DNA from: JBFHER01 sp041584055 | GTDB taxonomy: Bacteria > Bacteroidota > Bacteroidia > Bacteroidales > UBA5342 | Assembly (NCBI GenBank): GCA_041584055.1 | Contig: JBFHER010000021.1 | Span: 1-23,685 of the forward strand | Direction: 5' to 3' | Length of the DNA stretch: 23,685 nt | Part shown: in pieces, positions 7,352 to 15,102 of the stretch | Position numbering within the stretch: the first letter of the stretch is position 1 | Layout: every line of letters starts with the position of its first letter | Notes under the pieces: model-generated | Seen by the model: the letters and a program-made list of their open reading frames with translations, nothing else | The model's database searches: none | Told to the model about the DNA's origin: nothing | Program-made: the position numbers and the translations under genes

Positions 7352-8827
7352 CTAGCCTTGCTTCAGAATAAAATCGTGCATCGCGTTTGCGGCGACTTTA
7401 CCGTCACCCATTGCAAGTATGACGGTTGCACCTCCTCGGACAATATCTCCACCTGCAAAAATAAAGGGAATGGATGTTTGCATCCCCTCGTTTGTTACAA
7501 GTGTTCCCCAACGCGTGGTATCGAGCCCTTTGACTGTTGAAGGGATGATTGGGTTCGGAGAAACACCAATGCTCACAATCACAAGGTCGGTATCTATTGT
7601 TTCAATGGCATCAGGAATCGGCACAGGGCGTCGCCGACCAGATTCATCCGGTTCCCCAAGTTCCATTTTTTGAACTTTCATTTGTTTTACCCTGCCTTTT
7701 TCATCTCCGAAGTACTCCAATGGATTGGTTAGGTTCATAAACTCGATGCCTTCATCCATGGCATGATGTACTTCTTCTACCCGGGCTGGCATTTCTTCAA
7801 GGGAACGCCTGTAAACAATCATGGCACGCTCTGCACCAAGTCGCTTTGCGGTTCTAACTGAGTCCATTGCAGTGTTTCCTCCTCCAATGATCGCAACATT
7901 TTTGCCTTTTAATACCGGGGTGTCGAAGTTACTTTTTGCACCATTCATCAGGTTAACCCTGGTGAGGTACTCATTGGAAGAAAGAATGCCATTGAGATTT
8001 TCACCGGGAATGTTCATGAAACGTGGAAGCCCCGCACCACTGCCAACAAAAATGCCTTCATAGTTTTCAGCCTGAAAGTCTTCAATGCCAATGGTTTTGC
8101 CCACAATGCAGTTCATAACAAATTTAACACCCATGCGTTTTAGCCCGTCAATTTCAATGTCAATTACTGAATTGGGAAGGCGGAATTCTGGAATACCATA
8201 TTTTAAAACTCCTCCGATTTCGTGCAAGGCCTCAAAGACGGTGACATCATAGCCGAATTTTGCCATTTCTCCTGAAAATGAGAGGCCAGCCGGACCGGCG
8301 CCCACCACGGCAATTTTTTTATGATTTGGGGAAGCAATAGCGGGGATGCCGATGTTTCCGGATTTTTGCTCATAATCTGCCGCAAAGCGTTCCAGATAGC
8401 CAATGGCAACCGGAGATTTCTTCAGTTTTACGGTATAGAAACACTCCGCTTCACATTGCTTCTCCTGCGGACAAACACGGCCACAAACCGCCGGGAGTGA
8501 ACTTGTTTCTTTTAAAACCGAAGCAGCTGCAAGAAATTCGCTGTTTTCAATGTGTTTAATAAATTTTGGAATGTTAATTTCAACGGGACAACCGGAAATG
8601 CATGTGGGATTGACGCAATCCAGACATCGTTTGGCTTCATCCACAGCCATTTTAGGGTTGAGCCCTATGTTGACTTCCTCATTGTTCCCATTTCTGTAGG
8701 ATGGATCAAGCTCAGGCATTTCGACCCGGGTGAGAGCAATCCTATCTTTATTTTTTATTGCTGAGCGCAGCGACTTGCGCCACTCTGCATTTCTTTCCTC
8801 GGCAATGTATTCTGATGTTATAGGCAT
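7352..8827 (-). CDS. nfnB: NfnB/SudA-type large subunit of NADH-dependent ferredoxin:NADP+ oxidoreductase
   Basis: A 491-aa flavoprotein related to the glutamate synthase small chain. In NfnAB it binds FAD and two [4Fe-4S] clusters and couples NADPH oxidation to reduction of ferredoxin and NAD+. Cluster cysteines are at 68, 71, 76, 80 and 115, 119, 125, 129. The FAD-binding GAGPAG is at 176-181, the second nucleotide site GGGNTA at 315-320, and FAGGDIVRGGATVILAMGDG closes the fold near 454-473. It is named NfnB rather than GltD because the NfnA subunit gene is 16 bp upstream and no large glutamate synthase gene is present. It is about 20 residues longer than common NfnB proteins at the N-terminus. 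Cytoplasmic. Confidence 0.92.
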   Translation of the reverse strand: MPITSEYIAEERNAEWRKSLRSAIKNKDRIALTRVEMPELDPSYRNGNNEEVNIGLNPKMAVDEAKRCLDCVNPTCISGCPVEINIPKFIKHIENSEFLAAASVLKETSSLPAVCGRVCPQEKQCEAECFYTVKLKKSPVAIGYLERFAADYEQKSGNIGIPAIASPNHKKIAVVGAGPAGLSFSGEMAKFGYDVTVFEALHEIGGVLKYGIPEFRLPNSVIDIEIDGLKRMGVKFVMNCIVGKTIGIEDFQAENYEGIFVGSGAGLPRFMNIPGENLNGILSSNEYLTRVNLMNGAKSNFDTPVLKGKNVAIIGGGNTAMDSVRTAKRLGAERAMIVYRRSLEEMPARVEEVHHAMDEGIEFMNLTNPLEYFGDEKGRVKQMKVQKMELGEPDESGRRRPVPIPDAIETIDTDLVIVSIGVSPNPIIPSTVKGLDTTRWGTLVTNEGMQTSIPFIFAGGDIVRGGATVILAMGDGKVAANAMHDFILKQG

Positions 8828-8843
8828 AAACTTTCAGATTTAA

Positions 8844-9656
8844 TTACTGCTTGTTTTTTGCAATTTCTTCCTCTTCTTTGTACGCATTCAGACGCAGGAG
8901 CATTTCGTCAAAATCAACTTTGTGAGCATCAAATTCCGGTCCATCAACACAAACGAATTTAGTTGCGCCATCAACGGTTACACGACATGCTCCGCACATT
9001 CCTGTGCCATCAACCATGATGGTGTTAAGGCTGGCCTGGGTGGGAATGTTGTGTTTAAGGGTTGTTAATGATGCAAATTTCATCATAATGGCAGGGCCAA
9101 TCACAACAGCTAAATCGATTTTTTCCCTTTGGATTACCTTTTCCATGGCATCGGTAACGAGACCTTTCATGCCATAGCTTCCATCATCCGTTGCAATGAT
9201 CACTTCATCTGAGTGTTTTTGAACCTGCTCTTCAAGGATGATTAGGTCTTTTGTACGGGCAGCAAGTACTGAGATGACACGATTTCCCGCTTGTTTGAAT
9301 GCTTCGATGATTGGTAACAAAGGAGCAACGCCAACACCACCGCCACACATCAACACTGTTCCGGCTTTCTCTATATGTGTCGCTTTTCCCAGTGGGCCAA
9401 CGACATCCAGAATAAAATCACCTTCCTTTAAATCAGCAATCTTAGTTGACGAAACGCCAACCTTCTGTATGATGAGTGTGATGAAGCCTTTTTCTTTGTC
9501 CGAATCAACAATGGTTAAAGGGATTCGCTCGCCATGCTCATCAGCTCTGACAATAACAAAATGACCTGCTTTACGGGCTTTGGCAATTAAGGGCGCCTCA
9601 ACATCAAGCTTTATAACATTGGGGGAATAAACCTCCCGCTTAAGTATTAAATTCAT
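8844..9656 (-). CDS. nfnA: NfnA/SudB-type small subunit, FAD and [2Fe-2S] protein
   Basis: A 270-aa protein of the dihydroorotate dehydrogenase electron-transfer subunit family. RIPLT (44-48) is the FAD-binding motif and GGGVGVAP (105-112) binds NAD(H). Near the C-terminus VDGTGMCGACRVTVDG followed by FVCVDGPEFDAH gives Asp216 plus Cys221, Cys224 and Cys236, the Asp/three-Cys [2Fe-2S] ligand set described for NfnA. This subunit carries the bifurcation-linked NAD site. It lies directly before nfnB and six bases after the gene for a secreted protein, so the three are probably one transcript. Confidence 0.92.
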   Translation of the reverse strand: MNLILKREVYSPNVIKLDVEAPLIAKARKAGHFVIVRADEHGERIPLTIVDSDKEKGFITLIIQKVGVSSTKIADLKEGDFILDVVGPLGKATHIEKAGTVLMCGGGVGVAPLLPIIEAFKQAGNRVISVLAARTKDLIILEEQVQKHSDEVIIATDDGSYGMKGLVTDAMEKVIQREKIDLAVVIGPAIMMKFASLTTLKHNIPTQASLNTIMVDGTGMCGACRVTVDGATKFVCVDGPEFDAHKVDFDEMLLRLNAYKEEEEIAKNKQ

Positions 9657-9662
9657 GTTCTC

Positions 9663-10931
9663 CTATTTAATGACACGCATAAATATACTACGAGATATCT
9701 GCAATGAATCAGATTGATACTGCTCTTGTTTGTAGTACGCAGTTTTACCTGTATCATATTGAATCATTGTGTACTTGGTGACACTGGAACCGTCATTGAT
9801 AAAGATCCTGGTCCACAACCCGGTTGGATATTTTATATTTTCAAATGTTTTGCGTTCCGGACGTTTCTTAAACTGAGGTTCTGTTGTAATGGTACTCTCC
9901 TTTGGTCTGATCTTTCGTTCAGGTTCTTTTAATGTATTTTGCTCTGTCGTTTTAATCGTTTTATCAGGGGCTTGCTTTACCTCATTCTTTGTAACAGGAC
10001 CCACCGGTACTTCAGCTTTGTTTGTTGGCGTTGTTACTTTTATTTCAGCCTTTTCTGGCAGATTTGCCGGTTCTTGCGCTGTAGATCTTGCTTCTGAGAG
10101 AGCCAACGCAGTACGGAAGGTATCTGTTTCTGTGTTAACCGGTGATTTTAAGATTAATTCGTTTGCATTTATCACAGGCGGTGTTTCTTTCTTATTTGCC
10201 ACCTCTTGTGTGTTGTCGACCAGGGCGACGGCAAGTTCTTCCTGTGCCAAATCTGCTTCATTGGTACTGTCTGCAATGGGCGTTTCTTCCATGACTGAAG
10301 CATATGCACTGTCAGGTTCGAAGTCCGCTAAAATGTGTTTTCCCTGAACGCCTAGTGAATCAACCTTACTCAGCAATGTATTCATGGCCTCTAATCGCTC
10401 TGATTGATTGTCACGATCGATAGAAGCCATTAATTGACGTTCCACCGCTTCCCGTATTGTATTCTGAACAAATAAAATGTATTCGCGGTCGTACCCAAAC
10501 TTCTGGTATGTTTCATCGAAATAGACTTTCCCAACCGGGCGATCATAAAATAGGGTATCTATTGAAGGTGTTTCGGAATAGATTTCCAATAAAACGGAGA
10601 AATGAAAAGGGTCAAACACTGTTTCTTCGTGCGCTTCCGGACAATGTGTTGATATTTCAATTTGCTTGCTAATGCAACCGGGCTGAGAAAACTCAAAGGT
10701 GTAGATATGGCCCAAAGGCAACGCCAGTTCAAATTTACCGGATCTGCTGAATTTTATTTTCTGAAAAATTCCATCGTCTTCCTGTATCCTGATTTCTCCG
10801 GTTTTTAGATCCGGAAGCTCTGATTTTAATTGCCCAAATACCTCTAACTTCCGTTGAGAAAAGCTTGTCTCAGGAGTTAATAAGAATAAAAGGGCAAGCA
10901 GAAAAAATATAAATATCTTGTTTTTAAGCAT
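9663..10931 (-). CDS. Secreted protein of unknown function with linker-rich middle
   Basis: The 422-aa product has an N-terminal signal peptide (basic start, hydrophobic 6-19, likely cleavage at SFS-Q, 25/26). There is no lipobox cysteine. Residues 27-95 look like a small beta-sandwich similar in pattern to carboxypeptidase-regulatory-like domains (VFGQL...GKFELALPLGHIYTFEFSQPG). Residues 96-200 are a mixed region common in Bacteroidota secreted proteins (RPVGKVYFDE...KFGYDREY). Residues 210-360 are rich in E, T, P, K and A and probably disordered. A compact C-terminal part (368-422) follows. The function is unknown; exposure to the periplasm or surface is expected. It is placed tightly upstream of nfnA. 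Confidence 0.82.
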   Translation of the reverse strand: MLKNKIFIFFLLALLFLLTPETSFSQRKLEVFGQLKSELPDLKTGEIRIQEDDGIFQKIKFSRSGKFELALPLGHIYTFEFSQPGCISKQIEISTHCPEAHEETVFDPFHFSVLLEIYSETPSIDTLFYDRPVGKVYFDETYQKFGYDREYILFVQNTIREAVERQLMASIDRDNQSERLEAMNTLLSKVDSLGVQGKHILADFEPDSAYASVMEETPIADSTNEADLAQEELAVALVDNTQEVANKKETPPVINANELILKSPVNTETDTFRTALALSEARSTAQEPANLPEKAEIKVTTPTNKAEVPVGPVTKNEVKQAPDKTIKTTEQNTLKEPERKIRPKESTITTEPQFKKRPERKTFENIKYPTGLWTRIFINDGSSVTKYTMIQYDTGKTAYYKQEQYQSDSLQISRSIFMRVIK

Positions 10932-10975
10932 TTGCTAAAAGTTCAGTACTAAAATAGTTATCTCCTCGTGGATAT

Positions 10976-10983
10976 CAAAAGTA
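10976..10983 (-). promoter_or_regulatory. Possible -7 element for the secreted protein-nfnAB operon
   Basis: Read on the minus strand the bases are TACTTTTG, an exact TAnnTTTG. The RNA would start about 38 nt before the ATG at 10931. No TTTG is present at the expected -33 distance, so the call is weak. Confidence 0.4.
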
Positions 10984-11041
10984 ATGTGAAAAAAGCGAAG
11001 GTAAGTTATTTAAAAGTTAAATAAACTTATATTAAATATTG

Positions 11042-11087
11042 CACAATAATAAAAAAATCCCTATTTTCACCCCCTGTAGGGATTGTG
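11042..11087. repeat. Interrupted inverted repeat upstream of mltD
   Basis: AATCCCTA (11056-11063) and TAGGGATT (11077-11084) are perfect 8-bp arms around 13 bases. CACAA (11042-11046) and TTGTG (11083-11087) add an outer, unevenly spaced pair. It lies in the 268-bp divergent region between the secreted-protein gene and the transglycosylase gene, about 115 bp before the latter. It could be an operator or RNA hairpin; there is no T tract. The rest of this divergent region is AT-rich and shows nothing else clear. Confidence 0.5.
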
Positions 11088-11199
11088 AATTGATGGAGTT
11101 AATGAAAAAATAATGTAGGTGTAAGATCAAAAACTAATGATAACTGTTATAATTGTATCAAATTTTTTGGGTAAAAGCGGTAAATTGAAGAATCTGAAC

Positions 11200-12504
11200 A
11201 TGCTTCGCACTGTAACAATTATTATTATGATGACCTTTGCGATGAATATTAATTCATCCGCAATTAAGGATAATTCCAACAGCACGGCGCCATCAAAAAA
11301 TGGAAGTGCAATGCTTGACCGGAATGCTTCACATCTTTATAAGAGTTCTATTGACTATCTGAACAAACGTACTCCAATTGAACTCACCTACAGTGAAGAT
11401 TCCAAACGTTACATCGATCAGTACATTGTTGATAATCCTGAACAGTTTGCACGGATCATGGGGAGGGCAGAATACTATTTCCCGCTTTTTGATGAAAAGC
11501 TTGCCAATAATAATTTACCATTAGAATTGAAAAATATCGCAATCATTGAGTCTGCACTCAATCCTTTGGCTGTATCACGATCTGGTGCTGTGGGGCTTTG
11601 GCAGTTTCTGTTTCATACAAGTAAGATGTTTGATCTTCGCATTGATTCTTACATTGACGAAAGACGGGATCCTGAAAAGTCAACAGAGGCTGCCTGTGAA
11701 TACCTAAAGTATTTGTATCGTATTTTTAATGATTGGCAACTTGCGATCACTGCCTACAATGGCGGTCCCGGGATGATTGAAATGGCCATTGAAAAATCCG
11801 GAGGAAAAACAAACTATTGGGAGTTAAGGCCCTATCTCACCATTGAGGCAAGAAACTATTATCCAAAGTTTGTGGCTGCTTGCTATGCCTCGCGCTTCTA
11901 TAACCGACATGACATAGAGGTTGAACATTTACCCTATAAATTTCATGAAGTAGGCACGGTGAGTGTAAAACAGCCAGTTTGGTTTAAGCAGGTGGTTGGA
12001 GCCATTGATATTACAGTTGAAGAACTTCGCGAGTTGAATCCATCTTTTAAACAAAACTACATTCCTGTGTATGGGAAGCCCGCATCTTTGGCTTTGCCAA
12101 AAAGTCTTGTGAAAGAATTTCAACGCAAAGAAAATACAATCTATGCACTGGAAGTTGTAAGTAAAGATTACAATGACCTGCGGGCTGAGGTGGGGATGCA
12201 TACTTCAGACAGTGAACCACTAATTCATTATGTGGAAAGAGGAGAATACTTTCATAAAATTGCCATGCAGTACAATTGTACGATATATGATATTATGGAA
12301 TGGAATGGTATGAAAAGTAAATCTATTTCTGCCGGTCAGGCATTGAGGATTTTTACAAATCTAAATGCTGCCAACACCGATTTGGTTCCTAAGTTGAAAT
12401 TTGTTGATTTACATGAAACCGCTACAAATAAATCGGAATACACGAATTCTTATTTACAGTATATCCCTGAAAATACAAATCTGATTAGTCAGGTGAAGGA
12501 ATAA
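11200..12504 (+). CDS. mltD: MltD-like lytic murein transglycosylase with LysM
   Basis: A 434-aa cell-wall enzyme cutting the MurNAc-GlcNAc bond of peptidoglycan to give 1,6-anhydro ends. The start at 11200 is chosen because the product then opens with a signal peptide (MLRTVTIIIMMTFAMN); the frame is open to 11137. The SLT domain has the catalytic Glu in IAIIESALNPLA (residue 117), then GAVGLWQFL and AITAYNGGPG motifs. A LysM domain at about 342-385 (YVERGEYFHKIAMQYN...) binds peptidoglycan, and a degenerate LysM-like stretch lies at about 262-301. No lipobox is seen. It is monocistronic and converges on the response regulator gene. Confidence 0.9.
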   Translation: MLRTVTIIIMMTFAMNINSSAIKDNSNSTAPSKNGSAMLDRNASHLYKSSIDYLNKRTPIELTYSEDSKRYIDQYIVDNPEQFARIMGRAEYYFPLFDEKLANNNLPLELKNIAIIESALNPLAVSRSGAVGLWQFLFHTSKMFDLRIDSYIDERRDPEKSTEAACEYLKYLYRIFNDWQLAITAYNGGPGMIEMAIEKSGGKTNYWELRPYLTIEARNYYPKFVAACYASRFYNRHDIEVEHLPYKFHEVGTVSVKQPVWFKQVVGAIDITVEELRELNPSFKQNYIPVYGKPASLALPKSLVKEFQRKENTIYALEVVSKDYNDLRAEVGMHTSDSEPLIHYVERGEYFHKIAMQYNCTIYDIMEWNGMKSKSISAGQALRIFTNLNAANTDLVPKLKFVDLHETATNKSEYTNSYLQYIPENTNLISQVKE

Positions 12505-12585
12505 ATTCACACAATGCATCCTACAATAAGACACCAAGGCAGCTGCAATGGTGTTCTCCTTCCCATTCTGTTGCGCAGATGAGAT

Positions 12586-13749
12586 CTAGGTCAGGGGCAT
12601 TGCGTACCGCTTGATATCCATCCCGGTTATCGTGTTTTCACAAAGAATCAATACACGTTCAATCACATTTCTTAATTCTCGGATATTCCCTGTCCAGGGA
12701 AGTTCCTGAAGTTCTTTGATTGCATCTTCGTCGAATGTTTTTGGCAGACTACCAAGTTCTCCGGAGATGGATTTATTAAAATAATCAACGAGAAGCGGAA
12801 TGTCATCACGGCGTTCACGAAGGGGGGGGACATGGATTAAAATTACACTCAGGCGGTGGTAAAGATCTTCTCTAAAGTTATTTGCGTCAATTTCACTTCG
12901 AAGGTTTTTATTGGTGGCAGCGATCACACGTACGTTAATTTTAATTGTTTTGTCACTTCCAACCCTTGTAATTACATTCTCCTGAAGGGCCCTGAGCACT
13001 TTAGCCTGAGCGGCCAGACTCATGTCGCCGATTTCATCCAAAAAGATTGTTCCACCGTCTGCCTGTTCAAATTTACCCTTGCGTTGTTTTATGGCTGAAG
13101 TAAAGGCTCCTTTTTCATGTCCAAATAGTTCACTTTCAATTAACTCAGATGGAATGGCTGCACAATTCACTTCAATGAATGGTTTTTTTGATCTGGAGCT
13201 ATTGTCGTGAAGCAAGCGGGCAACAACCTCTTTTCCTGTTCCATTTTCTCCTGTTATCATCACCCTTGCATCTGATGGTGCCACGCGTTGAATCATTTCA
13301 CGGATGTGAGTTAAAGGCTCCGATTCTCCGATCATCTTTTTTTCTCCACTGATTTTCTTTTTAAGAATTCGTGTTTCTGTGATCAGGTCTGTTTTATCCA
13401 ATCCGTTTTTCAGGGTGATAAGCAAGCGATTTAAATCGATGGGTTTTTGAATAAAATCATAAGCTCCCTTTTTGATTGATTCAACTGCTGTGTCGATATC
13501 ACCGTGCCCTGAGATCATTACAACCTGTGTGTCCTCATGAAGTTGTTTGATCTTTTCAAGCACCTCAAGCCCATCCATTTGCGGCATTTTTATGTCGCAG
13601 AAAACAACATCAAAGGTTGTAGTTTGCATAAATTTTAATGCAACAGGACCATCTTCTGCCAATGTAACATCATGTCCTTCGTACTCAATGATGTCCTTTA
13701 GTGTGTTTCTTATTCCGCGTTCGTCGTCAACGACCAAGATATGTGCCAT
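12586..13749 (-). CDS. Sigma-54-type response regulator lacking a DNA-binding domain
   Basis: A 387-aa NtrC-family protein. The receiver domain (1-120) has DD at 8-9, phosphoacceptor Asp52, Ser80 and Lys102. The AAA+ domain (about 138-375) has Walker A GENGTGKE (167-174), a GAFTGA loop that reads GAFTSA (214-219), Walker B FLDE near 236-239, and the arginine-finger region. The protein stops right after the AAA+ lid (NVIERVLILCENTITG...), so the usual C-terminal Fis-type helix-turn-helix is absent. Reading past the TAG in all frames I found no HTH, so this is not a simple nonsense mutation. It probably activates sigma-54 holoenzyme from solution or through a partner. No histidine kinase is adjacent. 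Confidence 0.9.
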   Translation of the reverse strand: MAHILVVDDERGIRNTLKDIIEYEGHDVTLAEDGPVALKFMQTTTFDVVFCDIKMPQMDGLEVLEKIKQLHEDTQVVMISGHGDIDTAVESIKKGAYDFIQKPIDLNRLLITLKNGLDKTDLITETRILKKKISGEKKMIGESEPLTHIREMIQRVAPSDARVMITGENGTGKEVVARLLHDNSSRSKKPFIEVNCAAIPSELIESELFGHEKGAFTSAIKQRKGKFEQADGGTIFLDEIGDMSLAAQAKVLRALQENVITRVGSDKTIKINVRVIAATNKNLRSEIDANNFREDLYHRLSVILIHVPPLRERRDDIPLLVDYFNKSISGELGSLPKTFDEDAIKELQELPWTGNIRELRNVIERVLILCENTITGMDIKRYAMPLT

Positions 13750-13766
13750 TCCAAATGTGTTTTAAG

Positions 13767-13797
13767 CAAAAGTAGCTAAAATAGGGTTCTTTTGAAA
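13767..13797 (-). promoter_or_regulatory. Probable promoter of the response regulator gene
   Basis: On the minus strand TTTC (13797-13794) is followed after 19 bases by TACTTTTG (13774-13767), an exact TAnnTTTG with one mismatch in the -33 element. The leader would be only about 10 nt before the ATG at 13749. Confidence 0.5.
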
Positions 13798-13838
13798 TAC
13801 CCGACGGACTCCTCTGCTGTTTTGTAGAAAGTTTTTTT

Positions 13839-13846
13839 TAATTTTG
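13839..13846 (+). promoter_or_regulatory. Possible -7 element for the alanine dehydrogenase-like gene
   Basis: TAATTTTG matches TAnnTTTG exactly, 32 bases before the ATG at 13879. A TTTG lies 14 bases upstream, too close for a normal -33 element, so the match is only partial. Confidence 0.4.
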
Positions 13847-13878
13847 AAAGGTAAGACTTAAATTGAAATTATTCCGAT

Positions 13879-15102
13879 ATGGCGAGCGAGAATCCATCAC
13901 AAAGTTATTATGGCATAGGTAGGGAGGCACTTTATCCTCAGGAGCAGTTGGTTGAGTTGGGAAGAAAAGGGGATAAATTAACATTTGGAATTCCAAAGGA
14001 AGACAATACAAAAGAAACACGCATTCCCCTAACGCCACAAGGGGTTGGTTTGCTTAAGGATAATGGGCACCAGGTGTTTATGCAGTCAGGTGCAGGATTG
14101 GCCTCTCGATTTACAGATACAGATTACAGCGAAGCAGGGGCATTTATTGTCAGTAATAAGAAAGAGATTTTCTCAAAAGATATTGTTGTAAAGGTTTCTT
14201 CTCCAAATAAAGAGGAGATTGGTCTGATGAAGGAAAGAGCCGTTCTAGTGTCCTTGCTGAATTATGCTGAAATGGAAGCCAATGTGCTGAAGATGATTAT
14301 GCAAAAGAAGGTTACTGCCATTGCCATGGATTTACTAATGGATGAACATCAGAGTTTTCCAGTGGTGCGATCCTTGAGTGAAATTGAAGGAAACGTAGCT
14401 GTTATGGTTGCCGCTCAGCAACTTGGGTTCGAAGATGGTGGAAAGGGTGTTTTGCTTGGTGGTGTTACAGGAATTTCGCCAACCGAACTTGTTATTTTAG
14501 GTGCAGGAACAGCCGGAACCGTGGCTGCAAAAGCTGCGCTGGGGCTTGGTGCTGAGGTGAAGGTGTTTGACCAGTCAATATCTAAACTGAGGGATCTTGT
14601 GAATAATCTGGGGCAAAATGTGTTTACATCCAACCTGCATCCAAACGTCCTCTCAAAGGCCTTGAAATCTGCTGATGCAGTTGTGGGGACATTGCGTTTT
14701 TTGTATGGTTCAAAACGTTTTATGGTGACCAATGAGCTTGTGCAGCTAATGAAACCCGGTGCTGTAATCATCGATTTAAGCGTGGATCAGGGGGGATGCT
14801 TTGAAACCTCATCGCCAACCACATTGAAAAAGCCTTTATATAAGGCATATAAAATAAAACACTTCTGTTTGGCAGGCATCTCGATGTTAGTGCCCAGGAC
14901 TGCATCCATTGCCTTTAGTAATATTTTAACACAGTTGTTTCTTGAAGTAGGAGATAGGGGCGGTGTTATGAGTTACATCAAGGAAGACAAAGGTTTTTGC
15001 AATGGTGTTTATTGTTATCAGGGGATTTTAACCAATCACTACATTGGCTCACGCTTTAATCTACCTTCAAAGGACATCGGTTTGTTGCTAGCTGCCTTTT
15101 AA
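13879..15102 (+). CDS. Alanine dehydrogenase/transhydrogenase-like protein, divergent active site
   Basis: A 407-aa member of the alanine dehydrogenase/NAD(P) transhydrogenase alpha family, about 35 residues longer at the N-terminus than classical Ald. Present are the Arg of KETRIPLTP (48), the Lys of DIVVKVSSP (105), the NAD-binding GAGTAG (208-213) and the Asp of SVDQGGCFET (303). Two classical residues differ: the His of the YLHLA motif is Asn128 (LLNYAE), and the VANMPGAVPRTS motif reads LAGISMLVPRTA, losing the Asn. It may still act on alanine, or it may be a related dehydrogenase or a non-catalytic paralogue. Its TAA is followed at once by the ATG of the glycosyltransferase gene. Confidence 0.8.
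   Translation: MASENPSQSYYGIGREALYPQEQLVELGRKGDKLTFGIPKEDNTKETRIPLTPQGVGLLKDNGHQVFMQSGAGLASRFTDTDYSEAGAFIVSNKKEIFSKDIVVKVSSPNKEEIGLMKERAVLVSLLNYAEMEANVLKMIMQKKVTAIAMDLLMDEHQSFPVVRSLSEIEGNVAVMVAAQQLGFEDGGKGVLLGGVTGISPTELVILGAGTAGTVAAKAALGLGAEVKVFDQSISKLRDLVNNLGQNVFTSNLHPNVLSKALKSADAVVGTLRFLYGSKRFMVTNELVQLMKPGAVIIDLSVDQGGCFETSSPTTLKKPLYKAYKIKHFCLAGISMLVPRTASIAFSNILTQLFLEVGDRGGVMSYIKEDKGFCNGVYCYQGILTNHYIGSRFNLPSKDIGLLLAAF

Noticed and set aside
7352..8827. Naming the protein glutamate synthase small chain (GltD)
   Set aside because: No large glutamate synthase gene is present and an NfnA subunit gene with the Asp/three-Cys cluster motif is directly upstream.
9889..10347. 152-codon plus-strand frame rich in Ser, Val, Ala and Phe
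   Set aside because: It is the antisense shadow of the secreted protein gene's low-complexity linker.
12505..12585. Frameshifted HTH domain for the sigma-54-type regulator, and a terminator hairpin (ACACCA/TGGTGT)
   Set aside because: No frame after the stop looks like a Fis helix-turn-helix, and the hairpin lacks a T tract.
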